NCBI GenBank assembly: GCA_024803745.1
Contig: JANJXV010000024.1
Span: forward strand, 4,868,106 to 4,932,105
Direction of reading: 5' to 3'
From: Megascapheus bottae
Taxonomy: Eukaryota; Chordata; Mammalia; Rodentia; Geomyidae
DNA length: 64,000 nucleotides
Of the stretch, positions 24,401 to 36,400 are shown in pieces. The position numbers and the translations under genes were made by a program. Position 1 is the first letter of the stretch. Each line of letters opens with the position of its first letter. Under the pieces are notes generated by a model. It was not told where the DNA came from. It did no database searches and saw only the letters and a list, made by a program, of their open reading frames with translations.

Positions 24401-27400
24401 TTCATGCCTGGTCTGGCTTTGAACTGTGATCCTCAGATCATGGCCTCCTGAGTAGCTAGGACTACAGGCATGGGCCAGAGGTGCCTGACTCCATAAAGAA
24501 TCTTTACATGTGCATCAAAGTTATTGGAGAAATTATTTAGGCTAATGGCATATAATAGCCTCGTGAGCAGTAAGCCTGGTAGAAGGTAGCACTGATGAAG
24601 TTCTCTTTATCTCTCTCCTTTTTCTTCCCTTCCCCTTTTCTGCAATTCTGAATGCCATAGGAACAGGACATAAGATGGGGTGCCCAAATATGTCTACTCT
24701 ATGAATAACCAAATCAGCTTTTAGATTTCAAACTGTATTTAACAAAATTCTTAGCAATATAACATGGTATAAACAAATGTAAGAAAAATAGAAAGTGGTT
24801 CAAGTAACAATTAAAGTTATTTGATTTATCTTTATTGTTTGCTATATATTAAATTTTAAAAGAGGAACGTACTTTTGCTTTGACAGAGAAGTGTTCCGGT
24901 TGTAATTCAGCTGTGGTATGGTCTTATTTTTTATGCCTGTTAAAAAAACAGATTTTCAATAAAAATGGATCACTGTCATAGTACATCTTAATCTATGTAT
25001 TTTAAAGACTCAGCACTGCAGTACTTTTATGCTGTACTTAGCTTTTCCCCAAGTCCACAGCTCCATCAAGTATCTAACACTGGCACTATTAGGACAGGGA
25101 GTAATTTCCTTATGTATGTTTATGATGACATCAGGAAAATAATACCACATAAGGCTAATTTCTAGAGTCCTAACCTTTGCTTCTACCAATAGCTTCTCTT
25201 CTCAGTTGTTGAACTACTTAGTCCTTTATTCACAAAATATGTCAAAAGGAGTTTAGCACCTGCCTTTTGATGACATCTCTTTTTTTGTTCTATATTTCTT
25301 GCCTCCCCAATCACTCACTCTGTAATCAAGTATAGTTTCTGATGAGTGGACCTGTTAAGTATGAAAAATGTTACGTCTTGTGGTTATATTTATAATCTTA
25401 GGTACTCATGGGACTGATGTCTAGAGAATTGTGGTTCAAAGACAGTCTGGGCACAAAAATCAGTAAGACTCCATCTCCAACATATACAGTACAAATCTAG
25501 GCTGCAAGAGTAGCTCTAGTGATAGAGGGCTGGTTGAGAAAGTACGATGCATTGTCTTAAACCTAATTCCTGGGAAGTAAAGAAAAGAGAAAGAGTAGAT
25601 GAAGGAGGTAAAGAGAAAGAGGAGAGATAGAAAAAAGAGAGACACAGAGAGGTAGGAAGGAGAGGAGGAAGAGGAGGAAAATACAAGGAAATTATATCAA
25701 TGTTTTTCAAACTACAATTGTGATATACTTAAGAAAAACAAAATGAAAATATCAGTCAATAGTTTGCACAGTATTAGTTTATATCAGTTATATATACTCA
25801 ATCAGGCAAACATATTTGTGTTTATTGGTCCTTATACCAGATATTTCTCCTAAAAGGCACGAGAAACATTAATAAACTACTGTAGACTAAAAACAAATGT
25901 TTCTATAATACATATTTCAAACTTTAAGAACACAACATTCAGCTACTTCTAAACAAATTCTAAAATGTGGCTAGTAAATTTTCCTCCTAAGAACTGCTTC
26001 AGGCTGGAGAAGTAGCTCAGTGCAGGAGTGCTTACCAAGGGGGTTTGATTCCTAGCATTACAAAAGACTGTTGAAAAGGTAAAAGCAGCTTTTGAAAAGT
26101 GAACTGGATCTAATATAGCCTTATTAAAAACTGCTCACTAAAGATTACTGCTATACTAGTTTCTCTACTTCTCTACCTGTACTTTTTTTTTCTATTATCT
26201 GAAAGTACCAAGTACTGGCTTTTCTTTACTAGGTAATAAGCAGCTAAGTTTGGCCATACCCTAGGAAGCTGGAGGTGCAGAATCATTGGCCTTCCTGTTT
26301 CAGGTAAGAAAAGAATGAATGGGCTAAGTTTTTGCAAACTTTATGAGCTTCTATAGTAGCCTGCATACCAAGGAATACCCATTGTAGAGATCCTTCGTGC
26401 TTTTTCTTTTTTGGGGAGCAAGGGATCAATGGCAGAGCCTCATGAATGAAGACAAGTACTCGTTCACCAAGTTTCGTACTCAGCTCAGGTTTTAACAAGT
26501 GTGTCAAAAAATCAAAATCAATTTATCCATTATTGGAATTATCTACTACACCCCAAATAAAGTATTCTGTAAAACAGATTTTACATTTTATAAATCTCTA
26601 AGTAGAAGTCAGTGAAACTACTGCAGATAGTAGGTTGAGTGCAACAAACACAAAAATCAAGCTATGGTATATCAAGTATCTTTAAAATGGAAATTACTAA
26701 AAGTATGAATGGATTTTAAATCATTTATAATTTAACATTTTATATTTACAATAATACAGCTGAATTACCTATTTCTAGAATAATGCTTTAATTCACATTT
26801 CTTTTATTGATTTTATCAACTTTAAAGTATATACTAACAACATTTTACATTTATATAATGATTCATTGGAATATAAACTCCATGTATTTCCTGTTGGTTT
26901 TTCAATATTTCCAGTGGGTAACATAAACCTGAGCCGTGGCAGAGGCCATAAATGAACAAGATATATCTCTATATCTATCTAATTCAATGATAAAAGTATT
27001 TTAGGAGTAAAAAGGCTTTGGAATCATTCATAAGGAGTAAAATATGCCAAGGTACAAAGATTTAATTCCATAAATTTAATCATGGACATAAAAAACACTA
27101 AATTAACTTAAGAAATGACAAGGCAGGGCCGGGAGTTTGGCCTAGTGGTAGAGTGCTTGCCTAGCATGCATGACGACCCGGGTTTGATTCCTCGGTACCA
27201 CATACATAGAAAAAAGCCAGAAATGGTGCTGAGGCTCAAGTGGTAGAGCTCTAACCTTGAGAAAGTCCAAGGACAGTGCTCAGTCCCTGAGCTCAAGCCC
27301 ATGACTGGCAAAAAAAAAGATAAGACAAAAATAAATTTAGTTTTGGAATTCTAACACAAAAATAGTATGTTTTGAGCATTGTTGGCAATATATATAAACA

Positions 27401-30400
27401 TTTTTGGCATATGCATAGTTTGCTTGTTCCAAGAAAATGTGCATTGAACAACCCAGAACATGGTTTTTGAATGATAAAAATAAAAGCCCATCTGCATTCA
27501 GAAACTGGATAGGAGTGCACACCCCCTTACCTTCCTGGCTCAGAACTGGTTTGCTCCAGGTGGGTGGCTTTTTGCGAGGGCTGGTGCTCACCTTTCTCCA
27601 GGCCCCACTCTCTCCTCTCTTCTTGCTGTAACTTGAAACAATGGATAAAGGGAAACTTCCTCCTTTGAAGTCAGCCGAATGCTGCTCTAGCTCTGAAACA
27701 ACACAAACCACATTTTACCCAGAACGCAGAGATTAATGTTGCTTCACAGACTAGAGAAAAAATGTATTTCCACATCTCAGAAATGAACTAAAACTTAAAC
27801 AAATAAAAGCTTGATATCCAAGTTTCAGCTTTGTGAACTGGTGGAGACCTTACACAGAGGTCTGGAATCCAAACTGAGTCAATAATGAACAACTGAGAGT
27901 GAGTTCTAGAGCAATGTTGTGAAACATCTATTCGTTTCTCTAGAGAGGAAAGAAAGCTCCCTAAGAACAAATTCTATGGCATGTTATATAAGGGTGTGAA
28001 TTCCTCTCTTCATGCATGAACCTACATACCTGCTCTCGGGAGAGGACAGCCGTGCAGAACAGCTTTATTAAGTAAGATGCTTAGTGCGGCCTTAACCACA
28101 GCCTGCTGGCCTTGGCTAGGGTGCTTTTTAGCAGCTGCCTGCACAGGACCAGGCTGTCTCTTCACACAGGCTCTCGACAGTATTGCTTCCTGAACTCTGG
28201 GTGCGATCACAGCATTCCACAGCTTAGACATCCACCTTGCAAGAGAGGGACAATTCACCATCATGAGAAGGTCTCTCAAGACTGCCACACAACTCTACAA
28301 AGGGTAAGTATGAAGATCAAGGGCAAAGTGTGTTTTAATAAGTAGGCTACTTCAATAATAAGGTAATCTGTGAAATTAACCAATGGAAAAATAGTTTGAA
28401 TCTGTCTCAAGATCAATATATTTCAAATGAAGCTGTTTGCATTCCTTGTCTATAGAATCAATGCTTATTAGTACTCCCAGAATGAATGCGTAAGTAATTA
28501 AAAAGGAAGGTAAATAAATAAAAGGCAAGGGTCTAGAAAAAGTAAGATTTCCATAGAATCCACATTTAAATATTTTATACCCATTTATCTCATTTCCTTA
28601 AGAAGAACCATGTATTGCAGTTAGGATATAGATCTCTGGCAAATTAAATCTTTCCCAAGGCAGGGTAGGAGTATGTTCAGCTCTGCAAAAGGATATCAGG
28701 CTATTGCTTAAGGTGCACTGTATTAGCAGCGGAAAGCCAGGGAACTTCAGCACAAATTTGGCACCTTCAATGACAATTAAAGTTCGTTTAAGAAAAGATC
28801 ATACTTTTGTGAAGAATCTGTGCAGCAGAAACTAAAAATTTGAAGGGAACCGAGGAAGACTTAAGGAAGTGGAAAGACTTGCTATGTTCTGGATTGGCAG
28901 AATTAGTATCTTGAAAATGGCAGTACTACCCAAAGCAATGTACATGCAATACCCAACAAAATTCTGACATCATTCTTCAATGAGAAAGTAAATAATCTAA
29001 AAGTTCATATGGAACTACAAATGGTCCTGAATCATAAAAGCAGTCATGAGTAGGAAGGGAGTGCTGGAGTAATAATAATAACCAAACTTCAAACTCTTCT
29101 ACAGAGCTATAACTGGCACAAAATAGGGCCGAGACAAATGGAACAGACAAGAAGACCCAGAAATATATCCACAGGTCTATAGCCATCTACTGTCTGAAAG
29201 GGAACCAAAAACAGGCTGAAGGAAAGCTAACTTCTTCAACAAATGGTTCTAGGAAAACTGGATGTCCACGTGCAAAAACCGAAACTAAATCCCTATCTAT
29301 TACCTTGTACCAGCATCAGTTAAAAGTAGATCAAAAACTTAAATCAGAAAAGAATGAGAGACATTAGAACCCTTTGGCACAGATAAAAACACTCTGAATA
29401 AAGACTGAGATGTGCAAAAAAATCAAAGAAATACTTGATAAGTGATATCATATCAAACAAAAGTTTCTACATGCCAAAAGGCTTATCCAACACCTAAAAA
29501 GGAAGCCTACAGAATAGGAGAAGATTTTTTTTTTACCAGTTATACCTTGAAAATATCCAGGAAACAGGGAGAGTTTTAAAAAATCAAACTCTCAAGGAAC
29601 CAAGAACCTAATTAATAAATGGGCTAATGAGTTAAAGAGAGTCCTCTTAGAAGAAGAAATTAAGAAAAGACCTATAAACACATGGAAAATGCAAAAGGAG
29701 ATGCAAATCTTAACATTGATATATCTCTTTTGAGTTAGAATGTCCATTATCAAGAAAACAAACAACAGATGATGATGAGGATGTGGCCAAAAGGGAATCA
29801 CAATATACAGCTACATTCTGATTGAGATAGTCCACTTACGGGCATTTACCCCAAAGATTAAAAACCAGTATACAATACAACCTTCAATACAACTATGTTC
29901 CCTGCAACACTATTTACCATAAACCAAATATTTAATCAGCACAGATGTCCCTTAGTGGACAAATGGATCAAGAAAATGTAGTAAATATACACAATGGAAT
30001 TTTCCCATCTATTAGAAAGAATGATTTTGTGCCATTTGTAAAGAAAGGGAAAGACCTGAAACAAATTAAAGACCAAGATTGCATGTTTCACTCACCGGTG
30101 GAAGGTACAATTTGCCTATAAGTCTGTAGATAATATGCAAGTATTTGTGAAAATTTTAAATTGAAAAAGAAAAGAGAATATTTTTTACAATATTAAAATA
30201 GGTCAGTGGTAGAGCAATAATGCATAAAGACCTGGGAGCAATACTTAGCACCACAAAAGAATAGTAGCCTTCATAAGATTAAAGACTCCAGAAATGAAAA
30301 ACACATTTCCCAAGACAGAAATGTTTTCAGAGCTATTAGATAAAAGTGTAACATTTGAAGTGTTGTTAAAAACTAACAAAGTATTAATCTTTTCTAAGCT

Positions 30401-33400
30401 TCTCTATTAATGACCAATGGGAACTAATTCAAGAAAAAATAAAAGTAGCACATAGACTCAAAATTAAAGTTCTGCACATCTTTTTTCATATATTTTTATT
30501 GTAATTAATAGAAGGGTTATATTATATTTACCAGATAAAAAGTGCATTACTTCACAAACATTGATACCCTTTCTCATGTCTTGGTCCCCATTTTCTCCCC
30601 CACACCCTAGTTCTGCACATCTTGTGTGAAATGTTGGGAAAGGACAATGTCAACTGCAGAAGCAAGAGAGCATGTTTGTTTCCAGTCCAAGTAAGTATTG
30701 GTAATGTCTCTTTCCAGGATAAGGAGTTGACAGATTATCCAGTATTCCTCTGTAGATGATAAAGTGGGGTGTTCACAGCTGTGATGCAACCCCCACATTA
30801 CTAAGCCACTATGTATTTCCTTCAGCACTTAACATAAACCTATGTAAATATATACTTCAGGATGACTGCTGTGCTTGGATAAAGTCCCTGCTTTTAACCA
30901 GTCCAGCATGTAAACTATAGGTGGTAACTGGTCAGCTTGTAAATGGCAAAAATCTCATAACCTCCAATGTTCTTATCCAAACTAGTTTCTTTGAAACTTG
31001 AGACTCTGGATGTAAAAACAAATCAAAACAGCTTAATTATGACACTAGTAAAGGGAATAGTAATTAAACCAGTAAAGGTATTTCTGGGGCTTGATAAGAA
31101 AGTACGATTTCTGTCAGGTCCTGGTGGCTCATGCTTATTTTTGCTACTTAGGAGGCTGAGATCTAAAGATCTCTAAAGAGGGGGGAAAGGGGACAGATTT
31201 GAGCAGATTTGAGCAGAAAAGATCTGCAACAGATCCTAACCTTGAATCTCAAGTTCAAGTACTGGTACTTAAAAAAGTGCTGTTTCTATCTCATAAAATA
31301 GCTTTTCCTTCCTCTTCAATTTGTTTTTAAGTTGTATTGTTTTTTTTTGTTGTTGTTGTTTGTTTTTTTGCCAGTCCTGGGCTTGAGCTCAGGGCCTGAG
31401 CACTGTCCTTGGACTTTCTCAAGGATAGAGCTCTACCACTTGAGCCTCAGCACTGCTTCTGGCTGTTTTCTGTGTATGTGGTACCGAAGAATGGAACCCA
31501 GGTCTTCATGCATGCGAGGCAAGCGCTCTACCACTAGGCCAAACTCCCGGCAAGTTGTATTGTTTTCTAACCACAGTGAAGACAAGATTATGTGCAACCT
31601 CTGCTTTCCAAAATTTATTTCTGCCCAGGGTGCCAGAAAATGCAGAAGCTGAATCAATAGTTAATTTTAGGATCTTTATTAAACTGGTTTGGCAACAACT
31701 TTCTCTCCTTTTCATTCTTCCCAACTGTTTGAATTCATAAATTTTACCTTATAAGTACTTTCAAAAGAAAATATAGTAAGTACCTAAGTACCAAGAAAGG
31801 ATGAAAAATTTCAGTTTTTCAGTTGAATGCTGCTTTTTTCCAGGGCATGGAGGGGCAGTGAGGTGATGGGTGAGAGTGATTGTGTACATAAAATATTTAA
31901 TACAGATTCTCCGGTAGGATCTTACAAAAAAAGTTATGCATTACTGCTATTGTTTGCTTTAAAATACAGGAAAAATTGCTGACTATAAGCCAAAATACTT
32001 GGCTTTGGATTTAAGCATAAAGGTGACATGTCCTGGTCACCCTATGGCAGGAGTGGAGTTCAGCCTCCTGTGCTGGACAGGAGGCATCACAGGCAGTCTG
32101 TTCCAATTCTCACTTTCAAACTTCCCAAATGCACATAGATGAGAAAGGACACTTACTTCACTGTTGCTTGGGCATGTCCTGGAACTACAGGACAAGACAG
32201 GAAATACTTTGGTCCCAGAAGTGCTTCTGATGTACCCAAGCGCGCCAGGCAGGAGTTGAGCTGACGCCAGACAGACAAAACCCAGTCAACAATCTTGCAC
32301 ACAGGGTCACAGGGTGAGGGCAGCTGGCCTCTGAACTACAGACAGGAGTGGAGCACAGGGATTTCGCTTAGATCACACAGCTTTCCTTTTTAAATTAAAA
32401 AAAATGTAAAAACCTAAAAGTTTAAACACAAATCTGACTTTACCTCTACTTGAGATACTTAAAGCGTACATAGTTTATAGTATGCTGTTGGGTATGAACT
32501 TGTTTTTTGTGTGATAAAACTTTTTTTCACTTAATCATTACCATATATCCAAAGTAGGCATTCTATCTCATTTTATTTATCAGGAGAAAAAGATACAGAG
32601 AAGTAATAACATACCATACCCAGGGTGTGTTATTTTAAACTTCCTCTGCCACTAAGCTAGTGGTTCAAGTTTAGGCTGTAAAATTAGATGCTAATGTGTT
32701 AAATTCCTTCAGATTATATTATTACTACTTAGGAAATTCAGTAATACTTTTTGGATTACTGTGCGAGGAAAATCACTACAACCTATTAGTATTCAAGAAA
32801 ATCTGTCTGATTCTGTTAGATGAAGCATTCTAACTTTGCAAAATCACCTGAATGCCACAATATAGCAGAGTATGGCACCATTACCCAAGGAGATGGATAT
32901 TATTCCAAAGATTTTAAGTAATCAGCGAACTGTCCTTAAGATAGTGATTGATTTTCCTAGCTAACTTTCTATAGCATTTTTTTCTTTAGATTTCTTGAGA
33001 ACAGTTAATAACAGGAGTTGATTCTCCTTGACTGTTCTTGGTACTTGCTGCCATCCAAAAGCTATGATGGCTCTTATGTGTTAATATTACCTAATGAAAA
33101 TAACAACAGTAAATCCACTTACATTTTATCATGCAGAAACTGTGCATTATTCATTATGTCCTACTGAACCCTTGGAAAGGAAATAGAAGCCTAAAATTCT
33201 AGATAATGCAAATATCCCCTGCTCTCCTTGTTACCTTGGTCACAACTTTCCTTCGCAAGAACCTGTATAGCAGTCCTTGCATGGGCTCGCAGTCCCACCG
33301 CAGCTGAACCCAGCGGAAATGCTGTTGCACCAGCAGGTCTGAGCCCTGAAGACAAGCCTTGGCAATGGTGCCCAGCAGAAAGCAGTTCTCATGAAAGTAG

Positions 33401-36400
33401 TAACATTCAGATGCTCCATTTCCTGAAACGACAGGGCCAGAGTTCCGTCTCAGCAAGTAATACTGTGGCACAAATTCATTTAAAGAGTGACTTGATGTGG
33501 AACAACTCTGAGGAACAGAGTAGAGTCTTCTCCATTTTCTTTCTGCATTGGCTTTACCTTTTTGGAAAGTACATGGGCTCTCAGTGCTGCGGTTTTCAAG
33601 AGGTGCCAAAAAGTCCCCCAATAACTCAGATAATGAAGATTTTTCTAAATTCTCTAAAATGATGATGATTTTCTTCTTAATAGGAGATTGTTTCACTGGG
33701 ATCAGACACGCTGTGGTTAGAAAGGAAATTAAGGTTTAGAGTTTTTACAAAAACCTGTGAACACTGGCAAAAAAAATTCAAAAAGAGACAAAGTGTGAGA
33801 CATGGTATGGTGGTACACTGTGAAATTGCCTGGAATATGCAAAAGCTCTCTGGAGAACTGATGCACATCTCCAAAGACACTTATATATACAATGATCCAT
33901 CACCTTTGGTTTCCTAACAGATCCCAGACACAACCAACCAATATGCATTGATAAACTGACAATGCAATGGGCAAATAAATAGGGGTTTGTGTGTAAGGAC
34001 ATATGAACGTGAACTAATTAGGACGCCAGCTAATAATGTATTTGTGACAGAATACTGTCGCAAACAATGTATTAAGAAGAAAATTATGGCTGAGTGCTCA
34101 TGTCTGTAATCCTAGCTATTCAAGCACCTAAGATGTAAGGATCATGGTTCAAGACAGCCCAAGCAGGAAAATGCATGAGACTCTTATCTCCAGTTAATCA
34201 CAGGGAAAGCCCAAAGTGGCACTGTGGCTCAAGTGCTAGAGCCCTAACCTTGAGCAAAAACCTTCGGGACAGCTCCCACCCCCACCCCGGGACCCTGAGT
34301 TCAAGACCCACCACCAACAACAACAAAAAGAAAAACTAGTAAGGAATATATACAATATGATATCATCCTGAAAAGTTCAAACCAGTCAATATAAAGTCAT
34401 TTCAGGATTCATGTGTAAGTAATAAAACATATAAAAAAATCTAAGAGCTTGGGTAGAGCGCAGGGGTAAGTTGTTTGCTAGGCACAGAAGAAGCTCTGGA
34501 TTAAAACCCCAGCACTCAGGAAGGAGTGAACCCAAACTGACAAATACAGGGTGAGTGGGAGAGAATCATTACTGTGTGTACAAAATGTAGAAATCAATAC
34601 ACCAAGCACTCAACTGGCACTTACAAAGCACTTAAAATGTTATGAATATTTTAGCAAATAAATATGCACTTCCAATTTACCAATTTAAGAGACATTAAAA
34701 CCCCTTTTAAATTTCTAGACAACTATTAATTGTCTTTGTCAAGTTAATCTTGAACAAAGGAAAATTGATTTGTAGTACTTAAGAGTAACATTGTCAAGTA
34801 TTCCAATTTCCACAGTTCTCAGGAGAGCAAATTCTGTATTCTTTCATGTTACTATAGATACAAATCATTTTCAAAAGAATTAGTCAACACTGTAGATGAG
34901 TGGGAGGGGGTAGAGGGAGGGAAAGTGGGAGAAAAACATGGGAAGGGGAAACAATGTTCAAGAAGTAATGTATCCACTGATAAATGGAACTATAACCTCT
35001 CTGGTACATCACCCCTATAAAAATAAAAAAAGAATCATTCAACACTGTAAGTAAATCACTTCTCAGATTAAAAGTTTTTTCCTAAATGCCATGAAACTTT
35101 AAAGAATAGAAGAACAGAATCATTAACCACCACTTCTCATTAAGCTATGTTGGGGGCCACTACAAGAGGGTCTGGTGTGTGCTGGATTCTTTTCAACACT
35201 ATTTATGATAAGAATGCAAAAATCGTATCCTTTTTTCTTCAGACACATGTAGTACGGACCTGGAATAAATCCATAACTGGTTAAGACAACGGTGATAAAC
35301 TGAACAATATTTCCTGTTCAATGACTGAAACCCCACCAGCTTACTGGTTTGTGCATATTGTTGTGTAATCAAAGATTGAAGAACTCTAATTTGCCTCTAA
35401 TTTGGGATTAGTGTACAGTTACTTCAAGTGGCTCACAAGGTGCTGCCACCAGCTGGGATGTTCTGGAATGCTTAGTCCCAGGAGGAACTAGAGGATCAAA
35501 CTCTGGTCAGAGGACTTGCAGGAGTGACATGATGATAAGCTCAGAGCTGATTGTGCCATGTGAGCACATGGGATTCAGCAGTCACCATGATGGGTCGAAC
35601 GAAGGCTGCATCTTCACTCTGGGCTCACAACAAGATTATCTGGGACCTGTCCCCTGAATGTCTCAGAAATTCTGATTCACTGGCTTGTACAAAGGCCTGG
35701 GGAAATGGCAAAATGTGGAAACTCCCCATGAGTGGATTTGCAGCCAGAGCTGAGAGCTGCTGTTCTGATGACTCAGATTCAGCCAAAAATGAAAAATACA
35801 AGATTTAGAGTATGATGTCAGGGGAGCCACAAGAGGCGCTGGGGATCAGTGAAGTTTTTACGTTGGGGGTAGATAGGAACTGACTCATACACTGAGATGC
35901 TCACTTTGGAATGAAGAATCTGACTAGAAGAGCAGGTGAACACACACACTCTGGGAACTTCTGTGGTAAAGGCCAGAGGTGAGGAAATCTGAGGTACAGA
36001 AGGAAAAGGAATGCTGAGGTAGAATCAGTAAGTCTATGTGTTTCACTTATAGAAAGGGTAGAGAAGAAATATCAAACAATTCTGAGAAGGAATTATAAAT
36101 TAATGGGTGCAGATAGCAAAGAACCAAGAGCATGTTTGGTGGTGATGCATTACTTTTGTTTCTGTTATGTTTCACGAGTGACACATTCATGAGTGACCCA
36201 TGAGGTTTCAGGATGGATCTCAGGAGTGGAGATTACACAAATGGGTTTAGAGGCGTGTAGGAAGTCTTGGAGGAATAGAAGAACTCCTTCTCTAGCTCCA
36301 TCAGCAGGATTGCATTGCTAGTAATCTAATTTCACATTTATGATGGATTCTGAGGATCTACCTACAATGCAAAGAGGAGGTAAAGTTCACTGTTTCTGAC

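Larger units (their letters stand above)
24937..27530 (-). other. CTTNBP2: CTTNBP2 intron (2.6 kb)
   Basis: Donor GAAG|GTAAGG, acceptor TTTTTTTAACAG. Contains GA-rich simple sequence, an ID monomer and a young dimeric SINE. No exon seen. Confidence 0.8.
28236..32156 (-). other. CTTNBP2: CTTNBP2 intron (3.9 kb) with a truncated L1
   Basis: Donor GAA|GTAAGT, acceptor CCCTCTCTTGCAAG. Holds a 1.3 kb L1 fragment, an L1 3' end and a SINE; a B1-like piece occurs near 31108-31200. Confidence 0.85.

Noticed and set aside
28236..28294. Upstream extension of the exon at 28030-28235 using the AG at 28294 (adds an open 59 nt)
   Set aside because: The 59-nt extension does not fit the phase of the preceding exon (ends in AA of Lys), whereas the acceptor at 28235 gives Lys-Trp-Met as in other mammals.
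33228..33662. Plus-strand frame of 144 codons
   Set aside because: It lies antisense to two well supported CTTNBP2 exons and reads across their short intron; no independent support.
35551..35808. 85-codon plus-strand frame
   Set aside because: Overlaps a probable DNA-transposon remnant, no splice context, no similarity to a known protein.
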